Source of the DNA: Theodoxus fluviatilis
Taxonomy: Eukaryota > Mollusca > Gastropoda > Cycloneritida > Neritidae
Direction: 5' to 3'
Assembly (NCBI GenBank): GCA_034096865.1
Contig: JAWQFJ010000490.1
Coordinates: 135,871 to 148,370, forward strand
Length of the DNA stretch: 12,500 nt
In this document: one piece after another, positions 1-7,044 of the stretch
Layout of the letters: each line of letters starts with the position of its first letter
Position numbering within the stretch: position 1 is the first letter of the stretch
Program-made: the position numbers and the translations under genes
The notes under the pieces: generated by a model
Database searches by the model: none
What the model saw: only the letters and a program-made list of their open reading frames with translations
Told to the model about the DNA's origin: nothing

Positions 1-53
1 GATAGTAATGAACATGATGACCACAGCAATGTTGATGATGTAAACACTGACAC

Positions 54-73
54 ATGATGATGATGATGATAAT

Positions 74-155
<82 letters not shown>
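54..155. repeat. (GAT)n trinucleotide microsatellite
   Basis: About 100 bp of uninterrupted ATG/GAT triplets apart from one short AATT break near position 71. It is one of several GAT/ATC tracts in the window (others at 1885-2130 and 2744-2817). There is no coding context around it. Confidence 0.95.
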
Positions 156-158
<3 letters not shown>

Positions 159-295
159 TGACTTCTGATTTACATGGTTGCTTTATGAATTCCACCAATA
201 GATCGGGACCTGTACAGGTTTTGCTTGGGGTAAGTCCCTTTTAATTTTGTTGTCATTGACTGATGTACATAGTTTATAAAAAACAAAAAAACAAA

Positions 296-486
296 AACAC
301 CCCCCACACACAAACCCCCCCCCCCCACACACACACACACACACACCCACACACAACAAAACCCACACACACAACAAAACCCCCACACACAACAAAACCC
401 ACACACACAACAAAACCCACACACACAACAAAACCCACACACACACAACAAACCCCCCCCCACACACACACAACAAACCCCCCCAA
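296..486. repeat. CA-rich minisatellite, 18-20 bp unit
   Basis: About seven tandem copies of a unit of the form AACAAAACCCACACACAC, preceded by runs of C and a (CA)n tract. Unit length varies because the C run and the CA run inside each unit change length. All purines are A, so the strands are strongly asymmetric (A/C on plus, T/G on minus). The short frames translated through it (Thr/His/Pro on plus, Gly/Val/Cys on minus) are repeat artefacts. Confidence 0.9.
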
Positions 487-1052
487 AAATTAATGAAAAA
501 AAGTAGGGTTTAAGGTAACTTGACTGACCCTATTTTTCCTGCCAAACCAAAACTTATTTCCATCAAGAAAAAAGAAAAGAAAAGAAAAAGAAATAAAAAG
601 TTAACAACAAAGTGTGTGTTGTCCTGTCTTCCCTATGCACACTATTCAAGTAAAAAAAGAAAGAGTGTTTTCAGCACAAGAGAAATGTGCACAGTCTCTA
701 TCTGGCCTCCAGTCAAGCCTACCTACTGACCCTATATTAGGGGGCCATGTTACCCAATATGCAACTTTTTTATTGTGCTTTAGCCCAGAGAAATGTAAAT
801 TCAGTATTGTCACTAACATTATTGGTGCTGGTTTTCTGTAGTTAGTCACATTGGAATTTGTGATCGTTTTCAGAGTGTGTCCAACTTAGATTCATGGATG
901 TCTTACTTGCTTTGCTCTTCTGAGAATGGGCACCACAGACCCGTCATTTGCAACTCAACACTCTTTGAAGTTGAACATAACACTCTTTAGATTTTTTTTA
1001 TATTCAAAGAAGATCAAAGAATTTTGAAGTGATATAAGTCTGAAAATGTAGG
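487..1052. other. non-coding stretch with a polypurine tract
   Basis: AT-rich sequence upstream of dispersed repeat copy A. The only notable element is a purine-only A/G tract at about 565-600. I found no exon with acceptable splice borders and nothing matching earlier AGTRAP exons. It is probably intron of the AGTRAP-like gene, since an exon with an upstream acceptor begins at 1630 on the same strand. Confidence 0.5.
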
Positions 1053-1296
1053 AACTGGAATGTAATTATCGAGGAATTCAGGGTACATTTTATTTGATGA
1101 ACACTGTCAACTTTAAATAATTGTAATTCATGGACTGAATCTGCCTGGAAAATGACCTGGATTTGCCCTGAAGTTGCTGGGAAAATGGAATGTAAGGGAA
1201 TAAAAATCACAGTGGTATTTTGTGACTTGGAATGTAATGGAATGTTCTGTAGTGAATGAAATAATTATTATGCTCACTGAATTTTGGAAACAAATA
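1053..1296 (+). repeat. dispersed repeat copy A, left part
   Basis: This segment aligns with 3323-3645 in the same orientation. Shared words include TTGTAATTCATG-ACTGA, GGAAAATGAC, GAAGTTG-T-GGAAAAT and GGAAACAAAT, in the same order. The copies are clearly diverged, with scattered substitutions and one 72-bp length difference. The repeat resumes at 1493 after an inserted MITE. I do not recognise the family and see no coding potential. Confidence 0.8.
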
Positions 1297-1300
1297 TTAA

Positions 1301-1488
1301 CCCCTTCGCTGCAACCTTTGCTGCTAGCAATGATCCATGGACATGCCCAGTACATTCACATGTGTTAACAATTTCTGCATTGCCCAGCAAAGCTGCCACA
1401 TTACAGCATGCACATTTACCTCCCTTCGAAGCAGTTTTACAGAGTGTAATGTTAAGATATACTGCAAAAAATGTGAGCAGTGAAGTGG
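1301..1488. mobile_element. piggyBac-like MITE (188 bp) with TTAA target duplication
   Basis: The ends are inverted repeats: CCCCTTCGCTGC on the left matches the reverse complement of the right end, CCACTTCACTGC, at 10 of 12 positions, and weaker similarity continues inward. TTAA lies directly outside both ends (1297-1300 and 1489-1492). TTAA duplication with CC-initial TIRs is the signature of the piggyBac superfamily. The element interrupts dispersed repeat copy A, and the paralogous copy B has no insert at the matching place, which supports the boundaries. It is too short to encode transposase, so it would be non-autonomous. A Kolobok element, which also uses TTAA, is the main alternative. 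Confidence 0.75.
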
Positions 1489-1492
1489 TTAA

Positions 1493-1572
1493 GATGTACA
1501 TACACAAAGTGATCATTTGTGATACTGCTACACTCCAACCACATACTCCAACAAATTTGATGATATTTTGCT
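1493..1572 (+). repeat. dispersed repeat copy A, right part
   Basis: Continuation of copy A after the MITE. It aligns with about 3646-3730 of copy B: both contain AAAG-GATC-TTT-TGATA-TGC, then CC near an AT-rich word, then ATTTG. Similarity fades by about 1572, some 58 bp before the splice acceptor of the next exon. Confidence 0.7.
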
Positions 1573-1629
1573 GACAGCCACTTCACAGTGCTGAAGGAAA
1601 AAGTGCAAGGATGACTGGCTTGCTTTCAG

Positions 1630-1754
1630 AATGTGCATCACCAACCTGCTGCTGAAGCCAGTGTCCGGATTCATCCTGCTTCGCACTCTGCAGTCCAGAA
1701 GCAACGCCTATGGAGACTTCCACATCCCTGGCGTCGGCAACATTCCCGGCTTTA
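1630..1754 (+). CDS. AGTRAP: AGTRAP-like protein, penultimate coding exon
   Basis: A 125-bp exon with a good acceptor (TTGCTTTCAG before 1630) and a consensus donor GTGAGT at 1755. The first base completes a codon from the upstream exon, and the last base (A at 1754) starts one finished at 3031. The frame reads M-C-I-T, then NLLLKPVSGF, then a hydrophobic run and a polar stretch ending in DFHIPGVGNIPGF. Vertebrate AGTRAP (angiotensin II type-1 receptor-associated protein) has a LLLKPLS-type motif in its last membrane segment, preceded by G-M as here if the upstream exon supplies GG. Members are small multi-pass proteins of the ER, Golgi and endosomes; the mammalian protein binds the AT1 receptor tail and promotes its internalisation. 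The receptor partner in an invertebrate is unknown. Earlier exons are not in the window. Confidence 0.85.
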
Positions 1755-1883
1755 GTGAGTCCCTCATTGCTCTCATGCTGCAAGCACCTTCACTATAGAC
1801 ATGCCACTTTGAAGTTGTGAAAACTGATGAAGCATCAGTAGTATAGGACATAGTAATGAAGATGCTGCTGCCTCTGCTGCAAG

Positions 1884-1884
<1 letters not shown>

Positions 1885-1953
<69 letters not shown>

Positions 1954-1974
1954 ATAAATGATTTTGTTGGAAAA

Positions 1975-2034
<60 letters not shown>

Positions 2035-2055
2035 ATAAATGATTTTGTTGGAAAT

Positions 2056-2116
<61 letters not shown>

Positions 2117-2130
2117 CGATGATAATGATG
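1885..2130. repeat. compound (GAT)n array with two copies of a 21-bp spacer
   Basis: Three GAT runs (1885-1953, 1975-2034 and 2056-2130) are separated by two nearly identical 21-bp spacers at 1954-1974 and 2035-2055. Both spacers read ATAAATGATTTTGTTGGAAA followed by A or T. This implies that a unit of GAT run plus spacer was duplicated, not that the runs arose independently. The third run has small interruptions (GACGATGATAATG). Poly-Ser (minus) and poly-Asp/Met (plus) frames are by-products. Confidence 0.9.
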
Positions 2131-2540
2131 ACTGCAGCTGCTGCAGCTGATAACTTTGTGGAGCTAAGGGTAAGAATGAGAACAGAATAAAATGTAAAAA
2201 AAGTTACAGCCTTAAAGGTTAGGAAATTTAGCGCACACAACCCCCCAACAAAACCCTGGGGTACATCCAGACTTTCATGGTAGTGTAAGCATAGAAAACT
2301 ACTGGAATCAGTGTTTTACTTGCCACACATTATTACTTTTGGCTGCTTGTGTCTGATAAAAAGCCTGACAAAATCGCTTTGATGGTTCATCATGAAAACA
2401 TGCCGTTGGTGTTGAGATAGTCAAGTTTTCTTTAGAAGGGCTGGCTTTGATTGCAAGGTTATGGTTTTAATAAGCAACTTATCCTCCTCATTCTGGGTCA
2501 ACATATGCTTAACACTTTTTCTTATAATCACTGGGCCACT

Positions 2541-2742
2541 GGGCTCTAGTAGTAGAGTGGTTAAGTAGCTCACCATGTGGCTAGCAGGTGCAGTGCTCAA
2601 GTTTGCATGGATCCTGGATTTGCACACTTGGTCAAGGTACGTGCTTCACCTGCATTGCCCTACCAAGGAGGAAAACTGGATACTGGGCGCTGACTGTGCA
2701 GTGACCAAGGGTGAAAGTCCCCACAAAGAATGTTTGAGCAAG

Positions 2743-2743
<1 letters not shown>
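2541..2743 (+). mobile_element. tRNA-derived SINE relic
   Basis: The head resembles a tRNA: TAGTAGAGTGGTTAAGTAGC at about 2549 fits an A box and its context, and a degraded B-box-like stretch (CAAGTTTGCATGGATCC) follows near 2598. The body then carries ACTTGGTCAAGGTAC and GGAAAACTGGATACTGGGC, which resemble the conserved core of SINEs widespread in marine invertebrates. It ends in an (ATC)n tail. I found no clear target-site duplication, so the ends are approximate and the copy is probably old. It lies in the AGTRAP-like intron on the same strand. Confidence 0.6.

Positions 2744-2817
<74 letters not shown>
2744..2817. repeat. (ATC)n microsatellite, SINE tail
   Basis: About 24 uninterrupted ATC triplets directly after the SINE body. 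Simple repeats often grow from SINE tails. The poly-His and poly-Met frames across it are artefacts. Confidence 0.9.
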
Positions 2818-3030
2818 TAAATAAGACACTTGCGGTCATACACCAGCACTGTCTCTGATTCCTTGGGAGTATTCCACCCTAACATGTTTTACTCCTGGGT
2901 GGGATGAGGCAGTGTGAGTCTCTAGCTCCTTACCCAAGGTTGCTTCTCTAGGATCCATGCGGCTCCAAACACCGCTACTGCCACGTGCAAGCGCAGTGGA
3001 GCTGTACGAGTGTTGATTCTGTCTTTGCAG

Positions 3031-3131
3031 CACAAAGCCCTGGCCCCTATGAGAACATTGACAGCCAGCCCCCAGCCCCCTACAACCCTGTGGAGACTGC
3101 AGACCATGACCCCATGGAGAAAACACCCTAG
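3031..3131 (+). CDS. AGTRAP: AGTRAP-like protein, last coding exon and stop
   Basis: The acceptor TCTGTCTTTGCAG ends at 3030, and the first two bases complete the codon begun at 1754 (A plus CA gives Thr). The frame reads TQSPGPYENIDSQPPAPYNP, then V-E-T-A-D-H-D-P-M-E-K-T-P and a TAG stop at 3129-3131. The PYENIDS motif parallels the AYQTIDS motif in the cytosolic tail of mammalian AGTRAP, and it lies at a similar distance after the last membrane segment. The tail is proline-rich and acidic with no membrane segment, as expected for the cytosolic C-terminus. Identity rests on both exons together: order, spacing, phase and two motifs. Confidence 0.85.
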
Positions 3132-3322
3132 GTCTGGTCACATGACCTAGTCACATGACTCATTTCCAGTCCTGCCAGCCATTGGTGCAGGAGCTAATGG
3201 GAGTTCTGCTCGGTGTGTGTGGATGGAATCCAACTGTTTGTATGATTTTTATTTTCCCACCCTGATGAAGGGAATGCTTTTTGAGGTGAAAATTTTGCTT
3301 TGTTGATGAGTCAGGAAGTTTT
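3132..3322 (+). other. probable 3' UTR of the AGTRAP-like gene
   Basis: Follows the TAG stop with no further open frame of note. No polyadenylation signal lies close to the stop. The first candidates are ATTAAA at 3370-3375, inside dispersed repeat copy B, and AATAAA at 4213-4218. The true 3' end is unresolved. Confidence 0.4.
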
Positions 3323-3730
3323 AACTGGAACATTATTAACATGGAATTTGGAATATTGGGGTATATGTTATTAAATGAAATGCTACAGATTTTGTGAAAT
3401 TGTAATTCATGAACTGAGTACACCTTGGAAAATGACTTCAATTTGCCAGTTAGTTGAGTGTTGATAAAATATTCCCCCCAAAAAGCTAGATAGCACTTTG
3501 AAAACGAATTGACTTTGCCCCGAAGTTGTTAGGAAAATAGAATGCCAAAAAACCCTAGGTGGTGTTTTGTGGCTTTGATTGTGATGGAATGTTTCGAAGT
3601 GGATGGAGGAATTTGCATCCTTTGTGAATACTGGAAACAAATTTGAAGGTAGATAATCAAAGAGATCGTTTTTGATATTGCACCCCATCATTGACATAAT
3701 CCATCATATTTGACCGTGATTTTTTTGCTC
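3323..3730 (+). repeat. dispersed repeat copy B (without the MITE)
   Basis: Aligns in direct orientation with copy A (1053-1296 plus 1493-1572). Around 3640 it reads GGAAACAAATTTGAAGG where copy A reads GGAAACAAATATTAA and then the MITE, so this copy is an empty site. Copy B carries 72 extra bases at 3448-3519, between two similar words ending in TTTGCC, so they may stem from a local duplication or be a deletion in copy A. No protein-coding frame is convincing. Confidence 0.8.
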
Positions 3731-4798
3731 CATACATCTGACACAAGGAATGCCATATCCTTGATATTCAGTGCAAAAAGTTCCAGTGAGGATGTTTTTA
3801 GCATCTGTTGTTGCTTCTTTTGAACTGTGTCAGTTTTCCAAACTGTCTTTGCATTAATGTATTGTCTTCGTGCACCAATTTTGTTACACTCGCATTTTGT
3901 CTCTTGTTACATAGTAATGTCATTCTTATCAGTATTGGCCCTCTGCACATTTGAGTTCATGCCGCTATTCTGTTTTAGGGGAGTGAAAATATTTTTTTCA
4001 TTTCTCTTGTGTGTGTGTAATTCCAAGTGGTGAAGGAAATTTATTGTCGAAAATATTATTTATAAAGTATTTTCTTCCAAGAAGTTTCAAAGACAAGCAA
4101 TTTAAAACATTTATGTTTTCATCTATATGTAGGACTGCTATCTTTTCACAAGAATGGATTTGGAATAGAAAAAAACAAACCCATGTTTTTTAGTGATTGC
4201 GTGTGCTTTGCAAATAAAAATACTGGGTATTTTGTGGAAGGAACTACGCATCATAAAGGTCGGTGGGAGACGATACAATTCTTTAGCCTGACCCATCTTT
4301 CAACACCAAAACGGGTCATGCTGCTAGTGGTGAGCAAGACACCGACCGGTGAATGGGTTGAAACTTCTTTGAATTCTTGCTGCTGAAACAGGGTGGAAAT
4401 GTCAAGTTTATATTGCTCACTAGACTTCTGTGGTGCTTCCTGTACATTTCTTATGAGTCTAGTCTGAGATGATGAATTTGTTTGTGTTTCCTTCCAATTC
4501 TAGATTACAACAAGTTCAAAGGTATGAACATAGATTCATATGAAAGGATTTTTTTTCTTTCTTTCTTTTATTTTTTTTCTCTCAGAAGGATGGAAAAAGA
4601 AGGAAAAGAGTATTGGGAGAAGTGTGGGAAATGTTATAAAATAGACTTTCAGAATACAAGACTTCTATCTTGTCTAGAGATGTAGATGTATGTGCTAAGA
4701 AACATTTTCCTTTTTGTTTCCAAAATTTGGGGATGTTGGCATTGACTTGATGTCCTCACACTCTGGAACAGCTGTGTTGCCACTGATTCCCTGGTTGC
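3731..4798. other. AT-rich intergenic stretch, no gene seen
   Basis: Short frames on both strands are AT-rich, lack family motifs and look random. Notable items are a T/C-rich tract at about 4549-4582 and nested inverted repeats at 4258-4347 (GGTCGGTG with CACCGACC, enclosing TGACCC with GGGTCA). No splice-bordered exon was recognised. Confidence 0.5.
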
Positions 4799-5161
4799 GT
4801 GGTTTTGCGTGATGCAGTAGAGTGCAGCTATTGTGGATGCAGTGCAGTGTTTGAAAGGGAGTGTGTTGTGTGCAGTAGTTATTTGCTCTGTGGAGAGTGC
4901 CACAGTAGAATGCAATATGTGGTAGGATGCTTCTGTTTGACTCCCATGCCTGTACACAACACACAGATCCCCATACAAACAGGTAGGCATGTGTGCTTCA
5001 AAATACACTCCAACATATATGGACTGACATGCTCAATTAACATGGACATGTGTTCATACACAGTCATGCAAGAACATGCACATCTATATGTGTACCCACA
5101 TGCATGCATTGCAACACAACCTCATAGGTGGCATGCATACAAATTAAATAAATGCACATAA
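4799..5161 (+). other. cysteine-rich open frame, coding status doubtful
   Basis: A frame with no ATG at its start, bounded by an in-frame TGA at 4784-4786. At 4823-4903 it encodes cysteines spaced C-x2-C-x9-C-x2-C-x5-C-x2-C-H, reminiscent of B-box or treble-clef zinc-binding domains. The later histidine ligands of a B-box are not seen, and the DNA is rich in TGTG/TGCAG words that give cysteine codons by chance. A possible acceptor (TGATGCAG) lies just upstream at 4816, and a possible donor (CAGGTAGGC) near 4980. The C-terminal half runs into CA/ATG-rich low-complexity DNA and is unlikely to be protein. Confidence 0.2.
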
Positions 5162-5340
5162 AGACCAATGTGCTTTTTTGCATTGGCAGAGTATGTATCA
5201 GCAGATATTATCAGGCATGTGTGCATTTTGCTTGTTTGCATGCATGCATGCACACTCACACATTCATGTACACACAAACACATATCACACACATGCACAA
5301 CATTTGCTCTTGTGCAGTATTCACATATATAGATAAATGA
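5020..5340. repeat. low-complexity CA/CATG-rich stretch
   Basis: Diffuse ACACA, CATGCATG and ATATG words, with a short (CATG) run at about 5238-5251, leading up to the 24-bp minisatellite. Frames through it are enriched in His, Met, Cys and Thr because of composition. No gene seen. Confidence 0.6.
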
Positions 5341-6773
5341 TAACACAGGTATGCATACACACAGAGAGCAACATATGGCCTGAGCTGCTTGACATCTCTC
5401 GGCAGGCAATTGTGGCCGCTGGGCTTTCAGGGCCTGCTCCAGTAGACCAGCCAGGGCCTGCTGCAGTAGCCCAGCCAGGGCCTGCTCCAGTAGCCCAGCC
5501 AGGGCCTGCTCCAGTAGCCCAGCCAGGGCCTGCTGCAGTAGCTCAGCCAGGGGTGGCTCCAGTAGCCCAGCCAGGGCCTGCTCCAGTAGCCCAGCCAGGG
5601 CCTGCTCCAGTAGCTCAGCCAGGGCCTGCTCCAGTAGCTCAGCCAGGGCCTGCTCCAGTAGCTCAGCCAGGGCCCGCTCCAGTAGCTCAGCCAGGGGTGG
5701 CTCCAGTAGCCCAGCCAGGGCCTGCTCCAGTAGCCCAGCCAGGGCCTGCTCCAGTAGCTCAGCCAGGGCCTGCTCCAGTAGCTCAGCCAGGGCCTGCTCC
5801 AGTAGCTCAGCCAGGGCCTGCTCCAGTAGCCCAGCCAGGGCCCGCTCCAGTAGCTCAGCCAGGGGTGGCTCCAGTAGCCCAGCCAGGGCCTGCTCCAGTA
5901 ACCCAGCCAGGGCCTGCTCCAGTAGCTCAGCCAGGGGTGGCTCCAGTAGCCCAGCCAGGGCCTGCTCCAGTAGCCCAGCCAGGGGTGGCTCCAGTAGCCC
6001 AGCCAGGGCCTGCTCCAGTAGCTCAGCCAGGGCCTGCTGCAGTAGCTCAGCCAGGGCCTGCTCCAGTAGCTCAGCCAGGGCCTGCTGCAGTAGCTCAGCC
6101 AGGGCCTGCTCCAGTAGCCCAGCCAGGGCCTGCTGCAGTAGCTCAGCCAGGGCCTGCTCCAGTAGCCCAGCCAGGGCCTGCTCCAGTAGCTCAGCCAGGG
6201 CCTGCTCCAGTAGCCCAGCCAGGGCCTGCTCCAGTAGCCCAGCCAGGGCCTGCTCCAGTAGCCCAGCCAGGGCCTGCTCCAGTAGCTCAGCCAGGGGCGG
6301 CACCAGTAGCTCAGCCAGGGCCTGCTGCAGTAGCTCAGCCAGGGCCTGCTCCAGTAGCCCAGCCAGGGCCTGCTCCAGTAGCTCAGCCAGGGCCTGCTCC
6401 AGTAGCCCAGCCAGGGCCCGCTCCATTAGCTCAGCCAGGGCCTGCTGCAGTAGCTCAGCCAGGGCCTGCTCCAGTAGCCCAGCCAGGGCCTGCTCCAGTA
6501 GCTCAGCCAGGGCCTGCTCCAGTAGCCCAGCCAGGGCCCGCTCCAGTAGCCCAGCCAGGGCCTGCTCCAGTAGCTCAGCCAGGGCCTGCTCCAGTAGCTT
6601 AGCCAGGGCCTGCTCCAATAGCCCAGCCAAATTTGGCTCCAGTAGCCCAGGCAGGGTTGGTGCCAATCACCATCAGTGCCAAAGAGGCTGTGCAGGGAAG
6701 GGGGGACAATGAGACAGTCGGATCCATAAGACCTAAGTGCCAAAGAGGCTGTGCAGGGAAGGGGGGACAATGA
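5337..6773 (+). pseudogene. plus-strand frame across the minisatellite, with one internal TAG
   Basis: Starting at the ATG at 5337, this frame reads about 30 non-repeat residues, then GPAPVAQP octapeptides. It stays open to a TGA at 6771-6773 except for a TAG at 6600-6602 in unit 49, where CAG has become TAG. In this frame the commonest unit polymorphisms (GCC/GCT and CCT/CCC) are synonymous, whereas on the minus strand the same changes alter amino acids. That weakly favours plus-strand coding in the past. Against it, no family is recognised, the flanks are low complexity, and any 24-bp array lacking stops would look like this. An acceptor-like GCTTTCAG abuts the first unit. Confidence 0.2.
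5430..6653. repeat. 24-bp minisatellite, 51 units, no length variation
   Basis: The consensus unit is GGGCCTGCTCCAGTAGC(C/T)CAGCCA. Units start every 24 bases from 5430; checked starts at 6582, 6606 and 6630 are in register, so there is no indel in 51 units. Variants recur: C/T in AGC(C/T)CAG, C/G in GCT(C/G)CAG, CCT/CCC, and a GGGGTGGCT form. Because 24 is a multiple of three and the unit has stops in only some frames, several frames stay open on both strands. Plus reads (GPAPVAQP)n and minus reads (ALAGLLEQ/ALAELLEQ)n. Unit 51 and the stretch after it are degenerate. Whether either strand is translated cannot be decided from the sequence. Confidence 0.95.
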
Positions 6774-6797
6774 GACAGTCGGATCAATAAGACCTAA
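6676..6797. repeat. 61-bp tandem duplication (two copies)
   Basis: Copies at 6676-6736 and 6737-6797 begin GTGCCAAAGAGGCTG and end in ATAAGACCTAA. They differ at a single visible base (GGATCC versus GGATCA). The period, 61, is not a multiple of three, so any reading frame changes between copies. It sits just after the degenerate end of the 24-bp array. Confidence 0.95.
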
Positions 6798-7038
6798 CTG
6801 CACGGTCAAACCACCTGGGAAGGTAAAGTCCACATCACAGACTTACCCGAGTCCATGCACACATTCTTGAATGCAAGTGTACATGATGACATTGGCATTC
6901 CCACCTTCATGTTTTCTTGTAAAATGCTTATGTTTTCATGTAAAATGCTTAAAAGCAGTTGTCAAAACTCATCCATGTATTGGCATTTAAGCAAAGTTTG
7001 TAAAGAATTTAATGATTTCATGCACCTACCCCTGTTGG
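6798..7038. other. short intergenic stretch with a 21-bp tandem pair
   Basis: Contains two adjacent 21-bp copies at 6909-6929 and 6930-6950 (ATGTTTTC(T/A)TGTAAAATGC followed by TT) that differ at one base. Otherwise nothing recognisable before the foldback element. Confidence 0.6.
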
Positions 7039-7044
7039 ACGGCT

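Larger units (their letters stand above)
1755..3030 (+). other. intron of the AGTRAP-like gene
   Basis: A 1276-bp intron with GTGAGT at its 5' end and TCTGTCTTTGCAG at its 3' end. It splits a codon after the first base, and both flanking exons agree on this phase. It contains the compound (GAT)n array at 1885-2130 and a SINE relic with an (ATC)n tail at 2541-2817. An open plus-strand frame through the GAT array is not needed, because the two flanking exons join in frame without it. Confidence 0.8.

Noticed and set aside
54..155. CRISPR array or other spaced direct repeats
   Set aside because: None of the tandem repeats in the window has constant repeats separated by unique spacers; they are microsatellites and minisatellites in eukaryotic DNA.
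1827..2188. Plus-strand open frame through the GAT array with a donor-like GTAAG after it
   Set aside because: The flanking AGTRAP-like exons join in phase without it, the sequence is almost all microsatellite, and no clear acceptor precedes it.
1773..2240. Minus-strand frame rich in poly-Ser and poly-Ile
   Set aside because: It is a translation of the (GAT)n array within an intron.
3262..3295. CTGATGA followed by GAAA, a hammerhead-ribozyme-like core
   Set aside because: No stem II can form between the two boxes and no matching cleavage-site stem is visible.
5122..6666. 514-residue minus-strand frame with leucine/alanine octapeptides
   Set aside because: It has no ATG at its start, stops directly upstream, and unit polymorphisms change amino acids in this frame. 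The octapeptide follows simply from the 24-bp period.
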